A stretch of 64,000 bases of DNA, from contig NC_062248.1 of assembly GCF_905475465.1 (NCBI RefSeq), forward strand, positions 8,060,001-8,124,000. Reading direction: 5' to 3'. Source of the stretch: Pieris napi (lineage: Eukaryota; Arthropoda; Insecta; Lepidoptera; Pieridae). This document shows, one piece after another, positions 48,001 to 58,600 of this stretch; position 1 is the stretch's first letter; every line of letters starts with the position of its first letter. The notes below the pieces were generated by a model. The model was not told the origin of the DNA. It was given only the letters and a program-made list of their open reading frames with translations, and ran no database searches. The translations under genes and the position numbers were made by a program.

Positions 48001-51000
48001 CTTTGAACAAAATCCACATTGTTATCTTTTCACACTTGCTTCATACAGTCGTTATATTTAGATATAATTTAAACGTTTGTGCAACATGGCATTATCCATA
48101 TGGTGTTTAATAAGTGGCTATAATCATTAGTTAAATCTAATAAATATTAATTAATCAGCTCAAATCTCAATAAGAAATTAAATGCTATATTCTGTATAAA
48201 TAACTGTGTTGTAATTTAAATGCGACCAATTACTAAATTGTAACTTGAATAGATTGTTAAAAGATGATTTGCACTTTTGTGTATAATGCTGTTTGTTAGG
48301 TTCTTTTGGCTGAGGCCGAAATTCACGTTCAATTTATTAATATGAATCGAAAATACCAACCACAGTAAAGTCCTCTATAATTGGCCTATGTTTGCACTAA
48401 AAGGTGCTTGTATCAGATTCGCTTTATAATACGTTTATGTATTTAGACAGCGCGCAGATTTTATGATAAAGTAATGGTCCATTTGTTTTACTTCCCAATA
48501 AGCGGAATTACAGCCAGTAGTAATATTGATTTTACGTATAATAGAGAACCGTTTACCGTTAAGTATTACCGTTATAAATAAATATTATTCGTTATTATAT
48601 AGTGTACTTATTATTTATATCATACTAGCTGGCCTGGCGAACATCGTACCGTCTAACAGTCGATTCTTTATTTTTTTTACATACTTATTCTTATGGGAAT
48701 ATAGAAAAGTGTTGTTTTTAGACTTTTTCACTCAATTTTTTTTTAATTTTTCTCTCCGTAAGAACCATCCTCGTACTTCAAGGAATATTATAAAAAAAAT
48801 CAGACCAAATCGGTCAAGCCGTTTTCATGTTATGTCGTGACAACGGAAAACGGGTTTCATTTTTATATATATAGATTAACTATATATATGATATAAATAA
48901 TAAGTACACTATATATATATAACTATATATATTATTATACGCAATACGCGAGAAATGGTGGCGAGTACGTCCAGGCGTTGGCGGAGGACGTCGCTTTAAT
49001 AGCGGACGAAGTAAGATCCAGCAAAATCTGAACCTAGAGTTGAACCGAATATAAAGATGGGGTATCCTAAGTGAAGTTGTGACGCGAAACAAAAGTATGA
49101 CACCTCACGGCTAAATATGAACAATGTACCAATACAAATTGATGACCATATCCGAATTCTCGGAGTTGATCTGGATGCTAATCTCACGTTTAACAGACAT
49201 GTCGAAAGCTATACAGCCCTGCGATTCTGTAACAGCGGTTTTCGCATCGGCGGTCGCTCTCAAATCAGTTGTGAAGCAGTCATTTTATGATTTGGCATTC
49301 TGATAAACAATAAACTACAAGCTCCCACCTTTTCAGAGCGACCGCTGCGACCGATGCGAAAACCGCTGTGTGAGTTCGAAAAGTGAGTTACAGAATCGCA
49401 GGGCAGATTTATAAGCAGCTTGATAGCAACCACGTACACCTTAGTGCACCAATCATAAAGTACGAGGCCGCTTGGTGTCCTGCCGCGATAAACAAAAATC
49501 TGTGTAGGTACGCAAAAAATTAAAGAGGCTTTGCCGAAAATCGCAAAAACTTAAAGGTCGACCTCGTTACACGTAGCATCACTACTGTCTGGAATACTTC
49601 CTCTAAACGTCCACATTCAAGAAGCCGCTGTCTTATACGAGATAGGGAGAGAGGCCAGTGTGGAAATACCGGAGGGAGAAGATTTAGAAAGGAGAGTGCA
49701 ATATGTAGATCTCTCGCTCCCTGCTATACAAACTAAACTGGACTACAAGATGCTCGACAATCCTGAAGGAATCCGTCTTCCGGCGGCACACAAATTTGTA
49801 CGAACAGCAGCAAAACAAGTACATATAAGACTGGGAGGAACATTATACTCGTATATCATTTCTATTACTTGGTAATAAAAATTAAAAATAATAAACGTTT
49901 AATGACGAAACCGTATAAAGGCACGCTAAGCAACAGAGTTCGTTAATTAGAACTCAACAATACAAAATGAAATTGTATTTTTACCGCAATAAATTTATAT
50001 TCGAATAACGTATGAATATGATACACACAATGTATAAATTATCATATCTTTGTATCGTTTTTATTGTCATTTACTAGTTTATTGCGTTCAAAATTTCCAC
50101 TTACCGAGCATTGTACAAGTTTGGACGTCGTCGACTGCACTATACTGGACCCTGGCTAGACAAGCAAATGCCAGGAGCATCATGGTAACGTGGCAGATCA
50201 AGTTAAGACCATTGAGATTCCTCAGCTCGGGTAGCGCGCAATACACAATTAATGTTAATGCCAGACATACGCTTGATATTGTGATGATCTAAAATCATAA
50301 TAACAAATGAAAACTAAAATCAGAACGTAACGTAACTATGTACGTAGTTCAATACAATTTTGTATTAGTTAGATCTATATTGATTGGATTTAGATAAGAA
50401 AAAATTACTTGCTCATCCTGTTCACTCACAACTCTCAAAGCATAATACTCGATAAAAAAATTGTTTCATTTGTTTGTAATCGAACCTGTGTCGTTTGAAA
50501 CCATTGTTTGACATTTGGAGCAAGCAATCTTATTACACTATCTACTATCATAAATCTACTATATAAAAATAAGTCGGGCTTTCCTTCCTGACGCTATAAC
50601 TCCAGAACGCACGAACCGATTTCCACGGTTTTGCATTCGTTGGAAAGGTCTCGGGCTCCGTGAGGTTTATAGCAAAGAAAAATTTCAACAGAAATGCGGG
50701 ATCACCAAACGAAATGTTACATAAAACGAAGCCATCTGGTGGCGAAACGGAGTTCGCCGAGTTTGCTAGTATGTTATAATAATAACATAATATAAATTAC
50801 AACATTAGCCTTGTTACTTAAATAGGAACCATTTTAAGCTCACCACGAAAGAAATACGAAAGTCTTTATCCTGTTGACTTTCTGGAGCGGGTTGGAAGCA
50901 GAGCACACCGCTGATAATAATCTCCTTTGATGGACAATGGCGGCTGTCGAATATTTCCAAGCAATAGTTATTAGTTAGGGTCCAGCCCGATTGTAAATTC

Positions 51001-53041
51001 CCCTGTGGTGTAAGGTAATGGACGTCTTGGAACAGAGACTTGTTCAGGGCGAAGCGACCAGCGGGGCATTGTAAACCAACGCGAACACCCATCACATCTG
51101 AATAAACATCATGCCATTATTTTATTAGATCATATTCAATGTAATAGTAGAACATAATTAATAAGTTACATAGACAATAAAAGAAGTGTATGATAATTGT
51201 GGTTATTTAGATCGGTGAGACCTGTAATTATATAAATATACAGGATGGTATAAATAGTATGTCTAACGCAAGGACTCATCAGTACCAATCTAGTGGATAT
51301 TATGAAAAAGATACAGGATGTTTTTTAAAACTAATAATTCTTATAATTTACCGATATTTTACGAACGTCGCATAGTTTACTACATAACTCTGGGCATAAA
51401 TTTATTTTTAAAATTCATACAGTATTGAAGTTAAACCTTAAAAATGTTATTTCATTACAAGCGTACGAATGTCAATTAATTTGCACTTTTCGATTATTGT
51501 AAAAATAAATAAAGTAAATTAATAGAAAATAATATGTAGTATGAGTTCCAGGATCTCATAATAATAATTTTAAGTATTTGATAACATTTATCCCACTAGG
51601 TTCATTCTCAATCAACTGAACAACGGAAATATTGATTATAACTTCTATAAGCCTTATAACGTATGAGTGTAGATAATATTAAGATTAATTTAGTTATCTT
51701 AGACAATTTAAATCTTTATGTTATTTTTGATACTTTTGTATATTCGAATATTTTTTTAGGATTCTAATTGAAATCCTAAAACACAACACAAGAATTATTA
51801 ACATTGCTTCTTTCATTAATTAATAAGCATCAATCAATTAATTAAAATGCTATTTTAACTAATATAACATCTATGTTAAACTTTACTTGCTTAACATTAA
51901 ACCCTTAGGTTAGCTAATTAATTATATTTATTATATATAGAAATTTTTACTTTTTTGTAATTACTAAAAAAAATATATATATATATAAGGATTTTTTGTT
52001 CAGCTAGCAGCAATAAATCAACAACTATCTTATCCTGTAATATCGAATGACGCTATTCAAAAAATATTTACCAAACAAATCTTCGTTGTCTTTTCGCAAT
52101 GGATTCGTATATGTAGATAAATCAAATAATGTACTGTTATCTTCATCTGGCACACAAACACTAATATAACTCCCACAACGACGAACTTTAAAATGTTCTC
52201 CTTGCGGACAACATTTCCTGACACAGTAAGCTTCAAAACCCGAACAATTTCGTGAGCAAGTTCGTACTAATAATCCTTTGCCACCATATTGGCGTTCAAC
52301 ACACCACTCCCCTTGAAAAAGAGTTTTTGCTTGGCCGCCTTCCTTATTTTTCAGTTGCAAATTATTCCCATCAATGGAAAAAGAAAATAAACTTTCTGGA
52401 AGCTCCACAGCGTATTCGTCAAATTTGCATTGCATTCCAATACCAACGTCGTAAATGTAATTTCCAGTCATATTTAAAGCTTTGACAAACCATTCATCAT
52501 CACTCTTCAAGTTGCTTATTCTACATACATGGTATTCCGTGTCGTATGCTTGCCCTTCGGGACAGCATTTTTTAAGTTCATTAATTTTTAACACTGACGG
52601 AAGATTCTTAGTAGATTCTTCAGTAGTATTGCATGTTAAAGCTACAGTTTGAGGAATGTTTTCTTTTATAGTGCCATTTACAACTTCGGCCTCTAGTTTA
52701 TCATAGCATTTATCTTCTGATATAAAAAGCTCTGTTTCAGCACTGTTTATTTGATTGACATGTATATCATCACAAAAAAGTGGTAAACCAGATTGCACTC
52801 TAACATTTTCGTTCATCAAAAGAGGTATTGCAGACACGTTATAAAGATCCATTACATAATCTCTATCCATGCACTTATAATGGTCAAGTAAGTATAAATC
52901 ATATTCTGTAATTTTTACCAGCACTTCATTTTTTTCACAGCATTTTCTGAGCGTCAAAGTATCGTATCTACTGATATCGCTATCGTTTATCGTTCCGGAT
53001 ATTTCACTCACGAATAAACACATTAAGAGTAAAGGCAACAT
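42026..53041 (-). CDS. mthl1: Methuselah-like G-protein coupled receptor (mthl1/mist type)
   Basis: Class B-related insect GPCR at the plasma membrane. Drosophila mthl1 (mist) receives the Fog ligand. Coding exons in transcript order: 53041-52072, 51097-50844, 50288-50105, 47939-47861, 44787-44603, 44085-43893, 43567-43377, 42159-42026. Phases join without a stop and give about 729 residues. A signal peptide (MLPLLLMCLFVSEISG) precedes a long Cys-rich ectodomain of about 405 residues with three CC-type motifs (LRKCCEKNE, LKKCCPEGQ, VRKCCPQGE). Seven membrane segments follow from about residue 407: TM1 IITISSVCLALTLIVYCALP, TM2 LICHVTMMLLAFACLA, TM3 in the 79-bp exon (FGFVAAFAWLNVMCFDIWW), TM4 AWSTTIALTLTMFLL, TM5 YIFFVVPMGLVTCTNFILWL, TM6 LWVVMGAGWVSELLS, TM7 LQGVLIFLILVVKP. 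The C-terminal tail is Ser/Thr-rich (SSTFLSRTISSDERTN). The 5' flank at 53080-53280 is GC-richer and may be the promoter. Confidence 0.9.
42421..42507 (+). other. Orphan coding-like segment on the plus strand
   Basis: A short GC-richer open stretch, antisense to the mthl1 intron between its last two exons. It reads EDKGKVKAESDITNPFEAYK, then HFHSKESQ and a stop. There is no polypyrimidine tract before it and no poly(A) signal close after it. It looks like the C-terminal end of a protein, perhaps a captured exon or pseudogene fragment. Not recognised. Confidence 0.2.
44788..47860. other. Long mthl1 intron with a miRNA-like hairpin
   Basis: About 3 kb between the exons ending at 47861 and starting at 44787. 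Apart from the hairpin at 46052-46107, nothing is recognised. Confidence 0.5.
46052..46107. repeat. 25-bp hairpin, pre-miRNA-like or mini-MITE
   Basis: Arms 46052-46076 and 46083-46107 pair with a single mismatch (left TTCAATTGCAAGTGTTATTT against the complement of AACAGTTGCAATTGAA), with a 6-base loop TGATCC. Arm length is near the lower limit for an animal pre-miRNA and the loop is short. The AT-rich stem could also be a foldback remnant. Confidence 0.6.
48596..48915. repeat. 29-bp inverted repeat around a Helitron
   Basis: The left arm 48596-48624 (TATATAGTGTACTTATTATT at its start) is the exact reverse complement of 48887-48915. The left arm abuts the Helitron 3' terminus at 48625. The right arm starts 11 bases beyond the Helitron 5' terminus. 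Confidence 0.8.
48625..48875 (-). mobile_element. Short non-autonomous Helitron
   Basis: Read on the minus strand it starts TCTATATATATAAAAATGAA at 48875 and contains the common segment AACGGCTTGACCGATTTGG. It ends with GGCCAGCTAG at 48625, flanked by A on the 5' side and T on the 3' side, as Helitrons are. 251 bp, no coding capacity. Confidence 0.75.
48945..49870 (+). mobile_element. R1-like non-LTR retrotransposon remnant
   Basis: Plus-strand pieces of an R1-clade reverse transcriptase ORF: YVQALAEDVALIA near 48967 (catalytic FADD-type box, here AED), then IRILGVDLDANLTFNRHVES at 49147-49210, then after an inserted MITE the C-terminal region with LNVHIQEAAVLYEIGREASV and LERRVQ (49610-49710). 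Frameshifts and stops separate the blocks. The order and orientation match an R1/TRAS-type element; it is dead. Confidence 0.7.
49217..49403. mobile_element. MITE inserted in the R1-like remnant
   Basis: 187 bp, with perfect 17-bp terminal inverted repeats CCCTGCGATTCTGTAAC (49217-49233 and 49387-49403). A further inner inverted region includes AGCGGTTTTCGCATCGG. A 3-bp target duplication CAG (49214-49216 and 49404-49406) flanks it. The right arm carries about 19 extra bases between outer and inner repeats. The superfamily is not certain. Confidence 0.8.
50289..50843. other. mthl1 intron with a Helitron
   Basis: Between the second and third coding exons. The only element recognised is the Helitron at 50555-50769. 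Confidence 0.6.
50555..50769 (+). mobile_element. Complete short Helitron
   Basis: A 215-bp non-autonomous Helitron. The 5' end is TCTACTATATAAAAATAAGT preceded by A. The interior has the family phrase CGCACGAACCGATTTCCACG. A 3' hairpin GGCGAAACGGAGTTCGCC (50735-50752) precedes GAGTTTG and the terminal CTAG (50766-50769) followed by T. Inserted between A and T as expected. Confidence 0.8.
51098..52071. other. First mthl1 intron
   Basis: AT-rich. It contains a 70-bp segment (51251-51320) also present at 54751-54820, inside an ACAGGATG-bounded piece. Nothing else recognised. Confidence 0.6.
51251..51320 (+). repeat. Dispersed repeat, copy also at 54751-54820
   Basis: The two 70-bp segments share GTCTAACGCA, ACTCATCAGTACCAATCTAG and TGGATATTATGAAAAA with only a few differences. 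The second copy lies inside a mariner-like MITE, so this one is probably a truncated relative. Confidence 0.7.
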
Positions 53042-55626
53042 TTTCTAATTAAAAATCACCGGATTACTTATGAAATTACCGCGTGGAATGCATTGTTTAC
53101 GTTGGGAGTGGGCCGTGCGCTGTGAGCAGCTCGCCGTGGCTTAGTGATGCCAATTGCCAACGAATCGAATCTGCGCTTTACCAGAGGCTGCTGCGCCCTT
53201 GAAACTAACGTGTTTCCCGCGTTTCCTGTGTGACCTCACGTTCGTAGAGTCCACTGTAATCCGAATTTTCGTAGAATGTATTGTAACTTTTCTTAGAGAA
53301 ATGTTTCTATCAATTCGTTTTATAAAACACACTTTCAATATGTTTGTTGCACAGCTAGTTTGTAAATAAAATAACATAACATGAATTGATAATTCGATGA
53401 TGACGATTGATATCAACTGATAGAGCCTCGAATTACTGATAAGACATGAATCACTAGACTCTATATCAAAAAAGTAAGAATAAGTCGATACTTTATTCTT
53501 ATCTACCTACTTACATATTCAGAGCTTACCTAAACAAAATCCGAAAGGGCAAATGGGTTGTTGTATGATCCGTGCCCACCCCAGATTATCGAAATACTTA
53601 TTCTAGTCTTACACCTTAGAAAATTCACGCATAGAACTAAAGACGCCAATGTAAATGGCTTTATTGGAAATAGATTATAAATAATAATTGCACAATATTT
53701 ACACTTGTATATTGAACACACAATAATTTAGTTAGTCACTACCTAGATATAAACGTATAGATATCTAGAAACGTCGGATAAATTTAAAATTATGTCAAAT
53801 AGTTGTAAATTTATAATAATACATAACTTTAATCCGGTAAAAAGCGTTTTTCTTTAAGTATAGATATCTAGTTCCTGAAATGGACAAGAAAAATAAATAA
53901 ATGTTTTTGTTCGGATTTAAAAATATCATCACAACAAATAATGTATTATGTCCTTATGTCCTCCAAGGCGTTAGGTCTATAAGTTATAACCGTTGTTTTG
54001 CATAGAAATATTAATTAAATTAATTCATTAATTTCTTAATTCATAAAATTAAAAATAACCATTCATGCCGTATAATCATTTACATGATCGTTGGTGGTTA
54101 TTATAATAAAAGCGAATTTTCTTTCATGTGTAAGAATTTTTATTTTTTTACAATCTTCGTAAATGTTGGAACCTTTTTGTATTATTAATTCCATCTTTGG
54201 CTAGATTTTGAGTATCATTATGTTTTGTAATACATATATTATTTCAGTTAACTATCATTACATTTTTAAAGTTATAAAGTTTTCTACCTGTAGAAATTGG
54301 AAGACATTAAGAAATGAAAAAGAGGCTGTGCTCACGGCTGGATTTTGCATTTCTATGTGCTTATTTTCTCCTACGGTGAAAGCCAGCATCGTAAGGAACC
54401 GAGATGTCTTGAATTTTTAAATCGACCTGCGTCAGGCACAGATATATTTACGGACTTCGGTTGAACGGGATTTCACAGGTGCCATCTCTTTTCGAAGGTT
54501 GGCCATTATCATGGCTACTTTAATTTTGGATGTCGTGCTTCTCAAGAATGATATTAGAGCGACTCATGGAAATGTGTAATACCTTTTCAGAATCCATATT
54601 AAATGCGCCAAAACTTGTTATACAGGGTCCCTTTTCGGTAAAGTAGTTTTTTTTTCACAGTGGGGTCCGAAGCAAACAAAAAGTTATGATTTGAAAAAAT
54701 GTTATATCGTATAACTTAACATTATCTTCAATACACTCAATAAACAACTTTAAATAGTATGTCTAACGCAAGAACTCATCAGTACCAATCTAGTGGATAT
54801 TATGAAAAATGTACAGGATGTAGATATTTTCGAATTTTAATAAGAATTAGTAAAAAAAAAAGTCAATTTTCTTATAAAACCGCAAAATGAATCATAACTG
54901 TGCAGGGGTTGAGCTTAGAGACCTCCCGTAGAACAATTTTTTGCAGCTGATGACCTCATCTATCCCCTATTTGCGTTTGATCCACGACTTTTTGACCACC
55001 CTGTATATGTATGTAACTGTATATATACATATATATTTATAAAGTAGACTTTAATGTTGAAATTAAATGGCTCTTTATCTTCAAAAAATTTTCAGCAGGT
55101 CCTGTTATTGTTAAGTTTCAGGTCGTGCTTTCGAGACATTGTTTAGGTTATCGTTTGTTGCTTTGTCAACGATTGGTAACTGTCTCTGTCTCCTCCGTCC
55201 TTCCTGTCGCTAAACGACAATATTCTTACCGTTCATAGTCACTTCCTAGCTCTGGTTTGCTACCTTCCTTTCTCCACTCGTAATCCTACGCGTATCTTCC
55301 TGCGCCATTATTTAAGTGCTACCCTTGTACCTAGTTTGAGTCAGTCCATCATAGACAATATTTAATAAAATCGCTAGTAAGCTAGCTACTACTAACCTTC
55401 GGCCTAAGGAATGTGCTGTAATTTAATTAATTTTTGTCTCCATAATACTCGCCACGATCGATAGACAAAAGTCACCTCTAAACTTTGTGTTTATTTTAGT
55501 ATCGACGAATTTATATTGTATTGTGTTTTTAATTAGAGTCAACCATTGAAATTATAGTGAAGGATCAAGGACATATTTATTGTTTCTAATTCAAACATCA
55601 CAAACTTAGATCAAATCTAATCAATA
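53042..55626. other. Spacer between mthl1 and the next genes
   Basis: Holds the probable 5' region of mthl1 (GC-richer, 53080-53280), a decayed retroelement-type fragment at about 54340-54540 (CTCCTACGGTGAAAGCCAGC), a mariner-like MITE at 54621-55005, and a pyrimidine-rich patch at 55180-55300 without assigned function. Confidence 0.5.
54621..55005 (+). mobile_element. Mariner-like MITE
   Basis: Ends TACAGGGT and ACCCTGTA, typical of the mariner-like elements abundant in insects, about 385 bp apart. No ORF. It shares a 70-bp block with 51251-51320. Confidence 0.55.
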
Positions 55627-58600
55627 ATGAGTGATTTTGGTTATAGCCCGCTCTTAACCATTTCCAAAGAGTCTTTAACCATGACGTGCGTCTGCGGCCC
55701 GGTCTCCTGCCACTTTGACTTGAATGATAAGTTGAAGGAAGGAGCTCGTACTTTTTCTTTAAGACATAAATATATACAGGTAAATAATTGTTTAAAAAGT
55801 AATCCTACATGTCATTTGGACGCCAATAGTATGAAAAATAAAACACATTTATTTTGTACACAATTTATTAAAAAGTTAAAGCTAAAATTCGACTTGTTGA
55901 ATTGGCACATTCATTTATAATACTAATACTAATCATCTAATCAATTTATTGACATTGATAATAAAAATATAACATACAGTTATGAAGACTATTGATTTTT
56001 TATTCTATTAACGCAATTGGCTTAATATATTTTAATTAAAATAATATAATGGATGGACTACAGACTAGTTTGAAGGTATAGGTGCTAATACTGATGTACA
56101 TAAATCTCTCATTAATGAGACGTCGATGCACCAAATTTGAATATTTTTTTTAAAATACAATTTAAAAAAATAGTAGGTTAGTTACTTTAAACGATTAGCA
56201 ATGGATGTTTCACGGCGACGCGACGCATTTGTTTTTGATATAAGAGTGAGGAGACGAAACTTTTGATAGCTACATAACTCCGTATATGAATGAATTATAA
56301 GTCTAATTGCCCCGTATTCATAAAAAATATGTCTAATTGCCTAATCCTTATAAAAAAAAAAAAATTCAAAAGCATCGTTTTAACTAAAGAAGTCGTCTGT
56401 TTCTTTTCATCAATCTCTCAATTTATTTTGTGTCCAAAGGCTGCTTTAGTTAAATAGTGAAATTAGATTGATTTTATTTTTTTATAAGGGGTTATGGATT
56501 TATTGTTTGTTTATAAGTTCAGAAACTCTTAATAACTTTTTGGTTCCACTGTTTAAGAACTACACAATAGTGGTCCTCTTACAATGACATATGTATATTA
56601 ATTACTAAATGGTACAAAAAAGTAGATTTAACGATTATTTTAATAAGAAATCCATACCTTACCTTTAACACCCACAATTTATTATTTTAAGTAAAGGAAA
56701 GTTGAAAGAGTAAAAAAGTTACTTAAATTGAAAGAAATTTAAGTACATCAAAATTAGCACAATTGAGAATTTAATGGCACCCACAACTTTTAACGACCAT
56801 ATTTTTGTATTTTCGTAAAATTACATTCGAGTCGTCTGTATAGTATAACACGGATATAGGAGACAATTTGATTGGTGCACACGATGGTTTCGGTACCTGA
56901 ATAACAAGAAAATTATTAATTATTATGCTTTTATTAATATATATAAGGAACTAAAACATAATCACTCGTTTATGAAAAACTACATCCCTCTAAGTGGCCT
57001 TTCAAGAATTACGTGAGCACTATAGGGGGAAAGAGGATGATTACGTCAACAGTAATTATTTACTTTTTTACACATAGTACACACACAACGAAAAAACGAA
57101 ATGCATTTTCGAGAATTCCTACAAAAAATAATACGTTTATGTACTATTATTTTTGAAAGCTTTGCTTACTTTTGCCGACAAGAGTAGGGGGGATAAATTG
57201 CAGTAAATCTGCTTACGTAATACTTGAACGGTCCTCGAATTAGGTACAGTATTTTAACTAAAGTACTCTTTCGTCTCGTTCTGTAAAATTGCTCGCTGGG
57301 ATGAAACACACAGTTGATCTGTGAGAGTTTAGTTAAAAGAAATAAGGAAAGACCGATTTATTTCTTATGAATAAGGTGTTTTTAGTTTGTTATATCCGAG
57401 TGAGCGCGTTTATTTTATAATACAACTCGCCCGCAAGTAAGCGTTCTGTTTGCGTCCTTAAAACCAATAATTTATACTAGCTTAGAAAGCTAACTTCGCT
57501 AACTTGCGCTAACTCACATACCATGGCGCACATAAAGTAATTTGTCACTTTGACAATTAACACTTACGTTAATTTTTAAGTATATTCACCGCCGGATTGA
57601 GTGAGTATATAATGAACTATTATATGTGAACCTAAACATTTATACATATAAACATGCAATTAAACATCAAAACATGTCAACTGTCAAATAATAATAGTCA
57701 TGAACTCTCAAATTAAAATATACTTTTCAGCGCAGGAAGATATGCCTGACAATACCCGGATTATATATTTATTATACGTAATTGCTGGGAATAGTAGATA
57801 TTTCTTTTACGCACATTTTTATATAAATCTTAATTTTATTAGAATTTCCAACAATGAACGTAAGACTCGCCGAATTAGTTATTAATATTAAAATAAGAAT
57901 CTCACCTGGTTTGGATATAAAAGATGAACCAACGTTTGTACGATTGCGTGGTTTGTAGCGTTTTTATGAGCGTTCAAGGGGAAATTGCATTCTCCACTGC
58001 AATAAAAGGCCCCATATCCTTCGGGGGCTATTATCCAATCCTATAAGATATTAAATTTTGTTGATATTAATTGTATCAGCATTTATTAGTATTGTATTGT
58101 ACTGAAGACAAGTTCGCAATTTAAAATATGATTTTGAATAAATAGCTATAAAAACCAAAATATATTTCGAACAAAATTTACATAACATTTTTCATACAAT
58201 TTGTCTTTAGCGCAATCATAGCACCGTAATCTTATATATAAAATCGTGTCACAATGTTAGTTACCATACTCCTCCGAAACGGCTTGACCGATTTTTATCA
58301 AATTTTATATGCATAATAATCTCTAGTCTGAGAATCGGCTACTATCTATTTTTCATACCCCTAAGTGATAAGGGTTGTCCACCCCTAAATTTTTTTGTTT
58401 GTTTTTTAGACAAAAATACATACAACTCTTAATTTTCACCCCTCTACGCTGAACCCCTATTTTTTATTACAGTAGATGGTTATTTTTATTGAACGAATAA
58501 AATGTTTCCTAGAAATAATATACTTACATGGCAAAACAACGTTTGCCGGGTCAGCTATTTATTATATAAAATTATAACACAATTTAAGTAGTAAAAACCA

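Larger units (their letters stand above)
47940..50104. other. mthl1 intron packed with mobile elements
   Basis: Contains a minus-strand Helitron (48625-48875), a palindromic flank (48596-48624 and 48887-48915) and an R1-like RT remnant (about 48945-49870) split by a MITE (49217-49403). The stretch 47940-48590 shows nothing recognisable. Confidence 0.6.
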
